Source: Bacillota bacterium (GTDB taxonomy: Bacteria > Bacillota > Clostridia > Clostridiales > Clostridiaceae). Taken from it: a stretch of 64,000 nt of DNA. Each line of letters starts with the position of its first letter. Position 1 is the stretch's first letter. Position numbers and translations under genes: made by a program. Below, piece after piece: positions 17,285 to 25,900 of this stretch. The notes under the pieces were generated by a model, which worked only from the letters and a program-made list of their open reading frames with translations, ran no database searches and was not told where the DNA came from. Where the stretch lies: positions 1 through 64,000 of the forward strand of contig JAUZPI010000005.1 of NCBI GenBank assembly GCA_030706015.1. The letters are read 5' to 3'.

Positions 17285-18313
17285 TTATTCCTTATGTACA
17301 AAAAAACCACATTTCCATGCAATTAAAACTATTAATATCACAACAAAGGTAAGAATGGTATATGCTCTTTTATTTGTCACCTCCATAACTATAATTGATA
17401 TAATTCCAAGAAGTGCACTAAAAAGATACATAATAACAACTGCCTGCCTCTGATTCAATCCCATATCTAATAGCCTATGATGTAAATGTCCTCTATCAGC
17501 CTGCATTATTGGCTTGCCATTTACCTTTCTTCTTATTATTGCAAAAAGTGTATCACATATTGGAAGTCCTAATGCCAATATAGGAACAGCTAAAACAAAA
17601 GCTGAAGCTGATTTTATTGCCCCTTCAATCGAAATGGCTGCAAGCAAAAATCCTAGTAATTGAGATCCTGTATCACTCATAAAAATTGAAGCTGGATTAA
17701 AATTAAATGGTAAAAAACCAATTAAAGAACCACTGAGAACCGCAGTACATACTACAGCCTCACTTCTATTATTCAGTAAAGCTATTACTAACATAGTAAT
17801 AGACGAAATACACGCCACACCGGCTGCTAATCCATCTAATCCATCTATAAGATTAAATGCATTTGTAACACCTACTACCCATAATATGGTTAACGGAATT
17901 CCCAGCGTTGTAATATCTAAGTATTGCTTGACATCACTGGTGGGATTGGTAATTAATCTTATTCTTATCCCAAAATATAAAAGTATGCAGGTGGCTGCTA
18001 CTTGAAATATTATTTTATAAATAGGCTTAATATCATACTTGTCATCTAAAAATCCGCCAATTACAATTACAGTTGCTCCTAAAATAATACCTTTTTCTGA
18101 TGGAATAAGACTTCCTTCCTTTAATATTAAAGTTGCTACAAAAGATATATAAAGTGATAGTCCTCCTAACTTGGGTATAGGTTTTTTATGTACTCTCCTA
18201 TTATCTTTAGGTATATCAATAACACCAATCTTTTCTGCAAATCTTCTAACAAAAGGTGTTGCTGCAAAAGATATAATAGCGGCTCCTAGAGCTAAAATAA
18301 ATAAATTATTCAT
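17285..18313 (-). CDS. tagO: undecaprenyl-phosphate GlcNAc-1-phosphate transferase (TagO/WecA type)
   Basis: Membrane enzyme that starts wall polymer synthesis by moving GlcNAc-1-phosphate onto undecaprenyl phosphate. 342 residues, about ten membrane helices. Family motifs: KPIPKLGGLSLY in the first loop, IGGFLDDKYDI near 85, the NAFNLIDGLDGLAAG motif near 150, FMSDTGSQLLG near 210 and the HLHHRLLDMG loop near 280. The last loop separates it from MraY. Forms a unit with wecB and comEB. Confidence 0.92.
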   Translation of the reverse strand: MNNLFILALGAAIISFAATPFVRRFAEKIGVIDIPKDNRRVHKKPIPKLGGLSLYISFVATLILKEGSLIPSEKGIILGATVIVIGGFLDDKYDIKPIYKIIFQVAATCILLYFGIRIRLITNPTSDVKQYLDITTLGIPLTILWVVGVTNAFNLIDGLDGLAAGVACISSITMLVIALLNNRSEAVVCTAVLSGSLIGFLPFNFNPASIFMSDTGSQLLGFLLAAISIEGAIKSASAFVLAVPILALGLPICDTLFAIIRRKVNGKPIMQADRGHLHHRLLDMGLNQRQAVVIMYLFSALLGIISIIVMEVTNKRAYTILTFVVILIVLIAWKCGFFVHKE

Positions 18314-18346
18314 CTTGACCTTCCTTTAAGTAAGTTAATTATTTTA

Positions 18347-18835
18347 TTAGTATGATGCATCCTCTCCCATAGAATCATCATTTTCAATCCATTGTTCAAC
18401 ATCTATAACCCTATATTTTTCCTTCGAATCTCTTATTATAACTCTATCAATACCCGCATTGATTATAAATCTTTTACATAAAGCACAAGGTGACGCATTC
18501 TCTACAAACTCTCCGTTTTTCTGCTCTTTTCCTACCAAGTATAATGTTGCACCAATCATATCCTGCCTTCTGGCAGAAATTATAGCATTTTGTTCTGCAT
18601 GGACAGATCTGCAAAGTTCATATCTAGTACCTCTTGGTACATTCAACTCTTCTCTTTTACAGTATCCCAAATCACAACAGTTTTTTCTTCCTCTTGGAGC
18701 TCCACTATATCCAGTGGACATAATCTCATCATTTTTTACTATTATTGCAGCAAAATTTCTCCTAAGACAAGTTCCTCTCTCTAGCACAGTTTCACATATA
18801 TCTAAATAGTAATTATTTTTATCAATTCTTTGCAT
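18347..18835 (-). CDS. comEB: dCMP deaminase family protein (ComEB)
   Basis: Zinc-dependent deaminase that makes dUMP from dCMP; in Bacillus it is called ComEB although its link to competence is uncertain. 162 residues. Zinc site: HAEQNAI (His and catalytic Glu) near residue 80 and PCALCKRFI near 115. An extra Cys/His cluster (CETVLERGTCLRR, NCCDLGYCKR) is typical of the family and binds a second metal. Confidence 0.9.
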   Translation of the reverse strand: MQRIDKNNYYLDICETVLERGTCLRRNFAAIIVKNDEIMSTGYSGAPRGRKNCCDLGYCKREELNVPRGTRYELCRSVHAEQNAIISARRQDMIGATLYLVGKEQKNGEFVENASPCALCKRFIINAGIDRVIIRDSKEKYRVIDVEQWIENDDSMGEDASY

Positions 18836-18940
18836 ATTTCCTCCAAAAATATTATTTATGTAGTTATTCCTATACCTTAAATACTATTTTATACTAAAAC
18901 CTTCTTAATTTAAAGGGTATGCATTCAAAATTAAGAAGCA

Positions 18941-18982
18941 AACACAATTAAAGGGTAACAAAAGTTACCCTTTAATTGTGTT
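18941..18982 (-). terminator. terminator of znuA, overlapping its stop codon
   Basis: Perfect 19-bp stem AACACAATTAAAGGGTAAC / GTTACCCTTTAATTGTGTT with loop AAAA. Its upstream arm contains the last coding bases and stop of znuA. A second hairpin (CTTCTTAATTT / AAATTAAGAAG, 18901-18938) follows immediately. Confidence 0.88.
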
Positions 18983-19898
18983 ACTTCAGACTATCATATA
19001 CCCTTTGAATATTTTCCTTCATACTACTTAGATAGCTTTTATTGTCTTCTTGGCTTTCTATTGTATAAATCTTTTCAGCTTTGGCGTTCACCTCTTGAGC
19101 TAACGTCTTTGATACTTTAGGACTTGCCATATCCTCAGTAAATATAACCCTAACCTTATTTTGCCTACAGTAATTTACTAATTCCTCTATCTTTTTACTA
19201 CTAGGCTCTCCTTCAGCAAAAACATCCTCTACGCTGTTTTGTTTTAAATTGAAATCCCTGCAGAAATAGGCAAATGCTGCATGACCAGTGACAAAACTCT
19301 TATTACTTAAGGAATCAAATTTTGGCTTATATTCTTCAAACAACTTATCAGTATTAGCTATAAATTCATTATAATTAGCTTCGAAATAATCCTTATTAAT
19401 TGGATCTGCTTTTTCTAATGCATTCTTAATATTACAGGCTTCTATTTTCGCATTTTTTAAACTTAACCATATATGCGGATCATACTGACCGTGTTCCTTT
19501 ATTTGTGCATTATCAGAGTTCTTTATCAAATCACATCCAGTGGAAGCATTTACTTTTATCAGATTTTTATTATCAACAGCATTAACTGCTTTATCAACCC
19601 ATGATTCCATTCCAACACCATTATAAATAAATACTTTTGCATCCGACAGCTGCTGAAAATCTTTTATTTTGGGTTCAAAATCGTGCGGTTCTACACCGTT
19701 TGGTACTATTGTATATATATAAATTTTATCCTTACCTATTGCCATAGCAATTTGCTTTAAAGCATTGAAACTTACTGCAACCTTAACTCTTCCATCATTG
19801 TTATTTCCTGTTTCTTGCGTACCCTTATTACATGATGTAAATACTGTAATAATCATAACTAAAGCCACAAGCAAGGAGAATTTTTTTATCATTAACAT
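18981..19898 (-). CDS. znuA: zinc ABC transporter substrate-binding lipoprotein
   Basis: Captures Zn2+ (possibly Mn2+) outside the membrane for the adjacent importer. 305 residues. Lipoprotein signal with lipobox FTSC at about residue 23. Cluster A-1 features: HDFEPKIKD, the HGQYDPHIWLSLKNA metal-binding His, VTGHAAFAYFCRDF and VIFTEDMASPK. The His-rich loop is short. Divergent from znuC-znuB across a 156-bp control region with a Zur-like palindrome. Confidence 0.93.
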   Translation of the reverse strand: MLMIKKFSLLVALVMIITVFTSCNKGTQETGNNNDGRVKVAVSFNALKQIAMAIGKDKIYIYTIVPNGVEPHDFEPKIKDFQQLSDAKVFIYNGVGMESWVDKAVNAVDNKNLIKVNASTGCDLIKNSDNAQIKEHGQYDPHIWLSLKNAKIEACNIKNALEKADPINKDYFEANYNEFIANTDKLFEEYKPKFDSLSNKSFVTGHAAFAYFCRDFNLKQNSVEDVFAEGEPSSKKIEELVNYCRQNKVRVIFTEDMASPKVSKTLAQEVNAKAEKIYTIESQEDNKSYLSSMKENIQRVYDSLK

Positions 19899-19919
19899 AA
19901 CACCTCATTACAAATTAGT

Positions 19920-19934
19920 TGCAAATGATTTGCA
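19920..19934. promoter_or_regulatory. Zur-like 7-1-7 operator
   Basis: Perfect inverted repeat TGCAAAT-G-ATTTGCA. It starts 9 bp downstream of the znuA -10 element, covering the expected transcription start, and lies between the divergent zinc-uptake genes. The 7-1-7 form is that of Fur-family sites; the assignment to Zur comes from context. Confidence 0.7.
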
Positions 19935-19943
19935 TATGGGTAT

Positions 19944-19972
19944 ATAATAATACTGGCTTTTTATTTTGTCAA
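19944..19972 (-). promoter_or_regulatory. znuA promoter (sigma-A)
   Basis: Minus strand: -35 TTGACA (19967-19972), 17-bp spacer, -10 TATTAT (19944-19949), about 45 bp ahead of the znuA start. Confidence 0.78.
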
Positions 19973-20054
19973 GATTCTAAAATTTGATTTATTTACTTCA
20001 ATTAAGTCAATAATAAGATTACATAATTTTACTTCGTTTTAGGAGGAACTGCTT

Positions 20055-20717
20055 ATGATTAGTATAAAAAATCTATGTTTTTCCTACTCCAGTTCTCAGC
20101 CTTATACTTTAGATGATATTAACTTAGATGTTGATAAAGGTTCTTATCTATCGATAGTTGGTGAAAATGGTAGTGGTAAAACTACTCTTATGAAGCTGAT
20201 TCTAAAATTACTAAAACCCTCCAAGGGAGAAATAATAAACAGTGCAAAAAAAATAGGATATGTCCCTCAACGAGTAGGTGACTTTAATTTATCCTTTCCA
20301 ATAACTGTATCTGAAATGCTATATTGTCATATGAAAGTACTTAAAATTAAGGATAAGTCTGAAATATCAAAAACATTAAAAGAAGTAGGTATGGCAGACT
20401 ATACTAATTCCTTAATAGGAAATTTATCTGGTGGTCAGCAGCAAAAGATATTCATTGCAAGAGCCCTTATAGGAAATCCTGATCTTATAATATTAGATGA
20501 GCCTTCCACTGGCGTAGATGTTAAAAGTCAGAAAGATATATATTCTTTACTTAAAGATCTAACTCGAAATAAGGGCATAACAATAATAACTGTAGAACAT
20601 AATTTAAAAGCTGCAACAACTAACTCTACTCATATTTATAAACTAGATAAGGGTAATGGTACTCTTATTGCAATAAAAGAAAATCTCAGTAATGATTCTA
20701 TTTATAATAAAATTTAA
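20055..20717 (+). CDS. znuC: zinc ABC transporter ATP-binding protein
   Basis: ATPase that powers metal import. 220 residues. Walker A GENGSGKTTL near 36, signature LSGGQQQK near 130, Walker B LIILDEPSTGVD near 150 and the switch His in VEHNLK near 185. Start ATG follows AGGAGG by 8 bases. Co-transcribed with znuB 36 bp downstream. Confidence 0.95.
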   Translation: MISIKNLCFSYSSSQPYTLDDINLDVDKGSYLSIVGENGSGKTTLMKLILKLLKPSKGEIINSAKKIGYVPQRVGDFNLSFPITVSEMLYCHMKVLKIKDKSEISKTLKEVGMADYTNSLIGNLSGGQQQKIFIARALIGNPDLIILDEPSTGVDVKSQKDIYSLLKDLTRNKGITIITVEHNLKAATTNSTHIYKLDKGNGTLIAIKENLSNDSIYNKI

Positions 20718-20753
20718 TTCTTCTACTATAATTATTAGAAAGGTTTGTTACAC

Positions 20754-21560
20754 ATGCTTCAGATTTTTCAACTTGGTTTCATGAAAAATGCCCTTATGGC
20801 TGCTCTTCTTATCTCTATACTTTGCCCTTCCATAGGAATTTTCTTAGTATTAAGAAGATACTCTATGGTTGGAGATACTTTAGCTCATGCTTCCTTTGCT
20901 GGTGTTGCTATTGGTTTAATTTTAGGTATTAGTCCAATAGCTAGTGCATTTATATTTACCTCCATTAGTGCTGTATTTATAGAAATTTTAAAAAATCACT
21001 ATAAAAGGTATACAGAACTAATTCTACCAATAATTCTTACTCTTTCAATTGGTATAGCTATAACTTTGACAAGCAGCGGTATGGCAGTAGGTAATATAGA
21101 GTCCTATTTATTTGGAAGTATTCTGACTGTAGAAAAATCGGATTTAATAACTATCTTTATACTAAGTATTATTTCCGTTATTATTCTTTTGGCTCTATAC
21201 CATGTACTTATTTATATCACTTTTGACGAAGATGGTGCTAAAGTTGCTGGTGTTAATGTGAAGCTTATAAATTATATATTTGCTCTTCTTGTAGGCGCAA
21301 CTATTTCTGTTTCCATAAGAATAATGGGTATATTAGTGGTATCTTCTATGATTGCAGTGCCTGTAGCAACTGCAATGCAGCTAAACAAAAGCTTTAAAAC
21401 TACATTTTTATTTTCTATATTATTTGGTGTTATAGATATTTTAAGCGGACTAATAGCTTCATATTACGTGAACTGCGCTCCAGGAGGAACAATTGCACTA
21501 GCTTCAGTTATAACTTTATTAATAGTACTTATAGGAAAAATACTTTATAGACGAAAATAA
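20754..21560 (+). CDS. znuB: zinc ABC transporter permease
   Basis: Membrane channel of the importer. 268 residues, about eight helices. Typical family stretches: SMVGDTLAHASFAGVAIGLILG near 40 and MGILVVSSMIAVPVATAMQL near 190. The ATG at 20754 is preferred because the ribosome site GAAAGG is 10 bases upstream; an in-frame TTG at 20745 would be too close to it. Confidence 0.94.
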   Translation: MLQIFQLGFMKNALMAALLISILCPSIGIFLVLRRYSMVGDTLAHASFAGVAIGLILGISPIASAFIFTSISAVFIEILKNHYKRYTELILPIILTLSIGIAITLTSSGMAVGNIESYLFGSILTVEKSDLITIFILSIISVIILLALYHVLIYITFDEDGAKVAGVNVKLINYIFALLVGATISVSIRIMGILVVSSMIAVPVATAMQLNKSFKTTFLFSILFGVIDILSGLIASYYVNCAPGGTIALASVITLLIVLIGKILYRRK

Positions 21561-21599
21561 GTACTCTTAATTAATTCTTCATATATTACCCTACAACTA

Positions 21600-21639
21600 A
21601 AAAAGGTTTATGAATGTTTTATCATTCATAAACCTTTTT
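21600..21639. terminator. bidirectional terminator between znuB and upp
   Basis: Perfect 17-bp stem AAAAAGGTTTATGAATG / CATTCATAAACCTTTTT with loop TTTTAT; A-run before and T-run after, so it works for both converging genes. Confidence 0.92.
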
Positions 21640-21654
21640 ATTTATCATAAGCAA

Positions 21655-22284
21655 TTACTTAGTTCCAAATAATCTGTCTCCTGCATCACCAAGACCAGGA
21701 ACAATATATCCATCTTCATTTAACTTTTCATCCACAGAAGCAACATATATATCAACATCAGGATGAGATTCTTGAACTGCTTTCACACCTTCTGGAGCAG
21801 CTATTAAGCACATCAATCTTATATACTTAGCCCCTCTTCTCTTTAGTAATGTTATTGCATCAATTGCAGAACCACCTGTGGCAAGCATAGGATCAGTTAC
21901 GATTATGTCTCTTTCTTGAATATCCTGAGGAAGTTTACAGAAATATTCAACAGGTTGAAGAGTCTTTTCATCTCTATATAATCCTATATGACCAACTTTT
22001 GCAGCTGGTATAAGTTTTAGCATACCATCAACCATTCCAAGTCCTGCTCTTAATATAGGAACAATTGCAACCTTTTTGCCTGCAAGCATCTTGCATTTAG
22101 TAATACAGATAGGAGTTTCTATTTCAACCGTCTCAAGCTGCATATCTCTTGTTACTTCATAAGCCATAAGCATTGCTACTTCTTCCACTAACTCTCTGAA
22201 ATCTTTTGATCCTGTTTCTTTGCATCTTATAAACGCCAATTTGTGTAATATCAATGGATGAGATATCTGTGTTACTTTGCTCAT
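21655..22284 (-). CDS. upp: uracil phosphoribosyltransferase
   Basis: Pyrimidine salvage: uracil + PRPP to UMP. 209 residues. PRPP loop VTDPMLATGGSAIDA near 130, the flexible-loop ILRAGLGMVDG near 78 and a C-terminal uracil-binding GYIVPGLGDAGDRLFGTK. Downstream of rpiB with a 25-bp gap, as in Bacillus-type ywl clusters. Confidence 0.97.
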   Translation of the reverse strand: MSKVTQISHPLILHKLAFIRCKETGSKDFRELVEEVAMLMAYEVTRDMQLETVEIETPICITKCKMLAGKKVAIVPILRAGLGMVDGMLKLIPAAKVGHIGLYRDEKTLQPVEYFCKLPQDIQERDIIVTDPMLATGGSAIDAITLLKRRGAKYIRLMCLIAAPEGVKAVQESHPDVDIYVASVDEKLNEDGYIVPGLGDAGDRLFGTK

Positions 22285-22309
22285 TTTTCGTTCCCCCTAT
22301 TAAATTATT

Positions 22310-22759
22310 TTATTTTGAATATTTTTTTTCAATTTCACTTATTTTGTCTAATCTCCTCTGATGTCTATCTCCTTCGAACTCAGCACTTAAAAATGAATCT
22401 ACTATGTCTAATGCTAAACCAACCCCAACTACTCTTTGACCAATAGCAAGGATATTAGCATTATTGTGTTCTCTGCATGCATGTGCACTGAAGGTGTCGC
22501 TGCATAAAGCTGCTCTAACTCCTGGAACCTTATTTGCTGCAATACTTATGCCAATTCCAGTACCACATATTAATATACCTAGGTTAAAGTTTTTAGCTGC
22601 AACTTCCTCTGCCACCTTTTCAGCAAAATCAGGATAGTCGCATGAAGCATCAGTATATGTACCAAAGTTTTTTATTTCTAGTCCTTTTTCTTCTAAATGT
22701 TTTATAATTTCATTTTTTAGTTGTAATCCAGCATGATCGCTGCCTAAAGCTATCCTCAA
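22310..22759 (-). CDS. rpiB: ribose-5-phosphate isomerase B
   Basis: Interconverts ribose-5-P and ribulose-5-P. 149 residues. Opens with IALGSDHAGLQLKNEI; active-site Cys in ICGTGIGISIAANK near 65; His in HACREHNNANIL near 98. A related allose/galactose-6-P isomerase is possible in principle, but length and context favour RpiB. Confidence 0.94.
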   Translation of the reverse strand: MRIALGSDHAGLQLKNEIIKHLEEKGLEIKNFGTYTDASCDYPDFAEKVAEEVAAKNFNLGILICGTGIGISIAANKVPGVRAALCSDTFSAHACREHNNANILAIGQRVVGVGLALDIVDSFLSAEFEGDRHQRRLDKISEIEKKYSK

Positions 22760-22879
22760 TTAAAGCACCTCCAAAAGTTCTATGTCTATTTAATATAATC
22801 AACACAGAAGTAATTCCATGCTAATTTATTATATAAATTATTGCTGGCGATTATAAACTAATTGACATCCGCAAAAAAA

Positions 22880-22913
22880 GAAGATAAATGTATCAGTTAA
22901 TACCTTTATCTTC
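22880..22913 (-). terminator. terminator formed inside the 3' end of ywlE
   Basis: Leftward transcript GAAGATAAA-G-GTAT...ATAC-A-TTTATCTTC followed by seven T residues. The loop region contains the ywlE stop codon (22893-22895), so the hairpin overlaps the coding sequence. Confidence 0.85.
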
Positions 22914-23348
22914 CTTCAATTTTAGCAATAAGGATTCAAGCCTTACACTTAGCTCTTCATAAGTTTTCTCATATACTGTCAAGTTAGAGCCATAAGGATC
23001 AATAATATCTCCCTCTTCTCCAACATATTCATTTAAACTGAATATCTTGCCTCTATATTTTTCAAAATATGAATGCAATATATCTCTAATAGTTGATGTC
23101 ATTGTTAGAATTATATCAGCCTCAGATATCATCTCTTCTGTTAATTGAACAGCAGCTCTTTTATATATATCTCCGCCAAGCTTTCTTTCGACAACTCCAG
23201 CAGAATTAACAGAGGCAACACTTCCAGGAACTATTGAAATACCAGCTGAAAATGCTTGGATATTATCTATATTGCAGTTATTATTAAAAATAGCTTCTGC
23301 CATACAACTTCTGCAAGTATTTCCTGTACACACAAATAATACTTTCAT
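22893..23348 (-). CDS. ywlE: protein arginine phosphatase (YwlE type)
   Basis: Low-molecular-weight phosphatase that removes phosphate from arginines, opposing McsB. 151 residues. P-loop CTGNTCRSC near residue 7: the Thr before the last Cys is the residue that marks YwlE-type arginine specificity. General-acid Asp in DPYGS near 115. The Pro that often follows RS is Cys here. Start: ATG at 23348, five bases after GGAGG; the upstream in-frame ATG precedes the ribosome site. Confidence 0.88.
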   Translation of the reverse strand: MKVLFVCTGNTCRSCMAEAIFNNNCNIDNIQAFSAGISIVPGSVASVNSAGVVERKLGGDIYKRAAVQLTEEMISEADIILTMTSTIRDILHSYFEKYRGKIFSLNEYVGEEGDIIDPYGSNLTVYEKTYEELSVRLESLLLKLKEDKGIN

Positions 23349-23364
23349 CCTTACCTCCACATTT

Positions 23365-24417
23365 TCACACTTTAATTATATCGAAACCTGCCGATTTTTT
23401 TAATCTATTCATTACTGCTATTCCTAATCCAATTTCCTCAAAGGATTCTGATAATATTATATCAACTTTTTTATCATCAAAACTCCTTAAGGCTTCAAAT
23501 AAATTTTGTGCTACTAATTTCATATCATCTCTACTGCCTAGAGAGATAATTATTCCATTTTTATAATAATATAACGTTTCATCAGTTGCCATTATACCAA
23601 CTTTTTTGCCTTCATCCATATAATTTTGCACCATTTCATTAACTTTTGCAATAGTTTTTTGTAAATCACCTTGAATAATTTTTAATGGTGCTTTTGGAGC
23701 ATAATGCCTATATTTCATTCCTGGTGCTTTAGGGATAAAGCTTTCATTGGATTTATTCATAATAGCTGGGTCAATATAGATTTCGCTATCAATTTTCTTC
23801 AACATTTCTAAGGTTATACCACCTGGTCTTAAAACACAAGGTGGATATACAGTGCAATCCACTATTGTGGATTCTACTCCAACCTCACAAATATTTCCCC
23901 CGATGATATAGTCTATCTTCCCATTTAGATCTTCAACGCATCTATTTACATCTGTTGGACTCGGCCTTCCTGAAATATTTGCCGATGGAGCGGCAATAGG
24001 CACTCCTGCTGTTCTGATAAGTTCTAAGGCAATCCTATTTGATGGCATTCTTATCCCAATGCTATCCAATCCAGCACTAGTCACCTCAGGAACTAAATCA
24101 CTTTTGGGTAAAATTAATGTTAAAGGGCCTGGCCAAAAATTTCTCATTAAATCCTCTGCTATTGGTGGTACTACCTTTGTCAAGTTTTTTATACTGTCAA
24201 GATCCGATATATGGACAATTAATGGGTTGTCTTGAGGTCTACCCTTTGCTTCAAATATTTTCTTTACAGCTTCAGAATCCAGTGCATTAGCACCTAATCC
24301 ATATACTGTTTCAGTTGGGAATGCTACTAACCCTCCTGATCTAAATACTTTACCAGCCTCTTGTAATATTCTAATGTCTATATTATTTTCATCCACAACT
24401 TTAACCTTAGTTTCCAT
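23365..24417 (-). CDS. ywlC: L-threonylcarbamoyladenylate synthase (Sua5/YwlC)
   Basis: Makes threonylcarbamoyl-AMP for the t6A37 modification of ANN-decoding tRNAs. 350 residues: YrdC-type catalytic domain (about 10-210, with AFPTETVYGLGANA, KGRPQDNPLIVHI and APSANISGRPSPT) plus a C-terminal Sua5 domain (about 245-350). The long two-domain form is the Sua5 type. Directly upstream of ywlE with a 16-bp gap. Confidence 0.95.
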   Translation of the reverse strand: METKVKVVDENNIDIRILQEAGKVFRSGGLVAFPTETVYGLGANALDSEAVKKIFEAKGRPQDNPLIVHISDLDSIKNLTKVVPPIAEDLMRNFWPGPLTLILPKSDLVPEVTSAGLDSIGIRMPSNRIALELIRTAGVPIAAPSANISGRPSPTDVNRCVEDLNGKIDYIIGGNICEVGVESTIVDCTVYPPCVLRPGGITLEMLKKIDSEIYIDPAIMNKSNESFIPKAPGMKYRHYAPKAPLKIIQGDLQKTIAKVNEMVQNYMDEGKKVGIMATDETLYYYKNGIIISLGSRDDMKLVAQNLFEALRSFDDKKVDIILSESFEEIGLGIAVMNRLKKSAGFDIIKV

Positions 24418-24440
24418 TTAATTAAAACACCTCTTACTTT

Positions 24441-25184
24441 TTACAACAATTGTGTTAAGATAAACCCCAGTAAAAACCCAGACAACACCCCTACTGTTCC
24501 AGCAATTCCATTCCAAAGTTTTGATGATTCAGGTATCATTTCACCACACACTACATAAAGCATTATTCCAGACGCAAATGCTAAACATGCTCCCAGGCTG
24601 TTTTTTGAAACACCTGCTGTAGTTATTCCAATCACTGCACCCACTGCAGTAGGTGAAGCAGTTATCAATGCATACAACATTATTCTTATTGGCTTAATCC
24701 TTGATGCCATCATTGGAGCAGATATCGCTATTCCTTCAGGTATATCGTGTATAGCTATTATAACACTCATTTTTAATCCTAGAGTGCCTCCAGCTAAAAA
24801 ACCACATCCCATTACAATACCTTCGGGTAAGTTATGTAACATGAGTCCTAATGCTGTCATCAGTGCCACTTTTAGATGTTTATCCTTACAAAAATTATTA
24901 TTTCCAAAAGTGTTGTCCAATATTATTATACAAGTCATTCCTATAAATGAAAAGGCAACCGTGCCCATAAGATTTACTCTCTCTACAGCCTCGGGAATTA
25001 AATCAAATACAATTACCGCAAGCATTAGTCCTCCAGCAAAACCAATTACATTACTTAAAACCTTATTAGAAGGTTTTTTAATTAGTATTCCCAAGGATGC
25101 CCCTATCATTGTGCCAATAAGTGATATTAAACTACTTAGAATAACAATTGCAATCAAATTACCCTGCAATAGAATCGCCCCCAC
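24441..25184 (-). CDS. ZIP-family metal transporter
   Basis: Divalent-metal (probably Zn2+) uptake permease. 247 residues, about eight helices. The two paired metal-site motifs are clear: LMLHNLPEGIVMG near 120 and IAIHDIPEGIAIS near 148. Homologous to ZupT/GufA-type proteins. Start uncertain: a GTG at 25184 with a weak ribosome site, or a TTG five codons in. Could act with the znu importer; no Zur site was seen here. Confidence 0.88.
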   Translation of the reverse strand: MGAILLQGNLIAIVILSSLISLIGTMIGASLGILIKKPSNKVLSNVIGFAGGLMLAVIVFDLIPEAVERVNLMGTVAFSFIGMTCIIILDNTFGNNNFCKDKHLKVALMTALGLMLHNLPEGIVMGCGFLAGGTLGLKMSVIIAIHDIPEGIAISAPMMASRIKPIRIMLYALITASPTAVGAVIGITTAGVSKNSLGACLAFASGIMLYVVCGEMIPESSKLWNGIAGTVGVLSGFLLGFILTQLL

Positions 25185-25251
25185 TTCTTTAAATATTTTA
25201 TTTAAGAAATTAGGGATTTATTACAGGGTTACACATAGATTATGATTGATA

Positions 25252-25833
25252 TTAGCTATTTTTCCTAAAATACTTAATTTCCTCTACAGCTGTTTCTGTA
25301 AATGTGGTGTTAACACAATTTCTATAAAGATCATTTAGAAATAGGTACTTTTTAAATCCACCATGATTGATAACAAAGTAATAGTAATTTACTTCAGGAT
25401 TTATTCTTTTTGATTTTACATATCTATTAGCAACCATGGGGTATATCTGAAAAAATTCCTTATTAATAGGTCTTACCTTCTTGTTTCTAAACCTAGATTT
25501 AGTAATTATAACTATTTCTATATCTTTTTCTCTCTTTTCAACATGTACTATTTCAACCCTATCGCAGCTAATATTGAAATCTCTCCCTGGGAAGCCTTGG
25601 CGAATCTTCATCCTATAACCATCAACTTCATAGCTAAATGCTTCAGAATTTTTTCTTACTAGCATTACCGCAATGATCAAACTTTCAATAATTATTAAAT
25701 ATATGATTAAAAACATTTTAAAGCTGCGTGATATAAAAAACACAGATGGGAGTATTAAAAAAATAAAGCACATAAACAGCATGAATCTTTTATAAGCTTT
25801 ATTCTGCTTTTTTATGGCTTTATTTATATTCAT
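25252..25833 (-). CDS. hypothetical two-helix membrane protein
   Basis: Not recognised. 193 residues: a basic N-terminus (KKQNKAYKRF), two adjacent membrane helices (about 17-34 and 38-58), then a mixed alpha/beta cytoplasmic-like domain rich in Lys, Arg, Ile and Tyr. The layout recalls small PH-like (bPH2/YcxB-type) proteins, but no motif confirms it. Lies between prfA and the ZIP gene in the same direction. Confidence 0.7.
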   Translation of the reverse strand: MNINKAIKKQNKAYKRFMLFMCFIFLILPSVFFISRSFKMFLIIYLIIIESLIIAVMLVRKNSEAFSYEVDGYRMKIRQGFPGRDFNISCDRVEIVHVEKREKDIEIVIITKSRFRNKKVRPINKEFFQIYPMVANRYVKSKRINPEVNYYYFVINHGGFKKYLFLNDLYRNCVNTTFTETAVEEIKYFRKNS

Positions 25834-25900
25834 AATTCTTTTCTTCCTTTCAAGGTCATATAATGCTTAAGAAAGTTTTTTTCATTGAACGTAGTAACTA

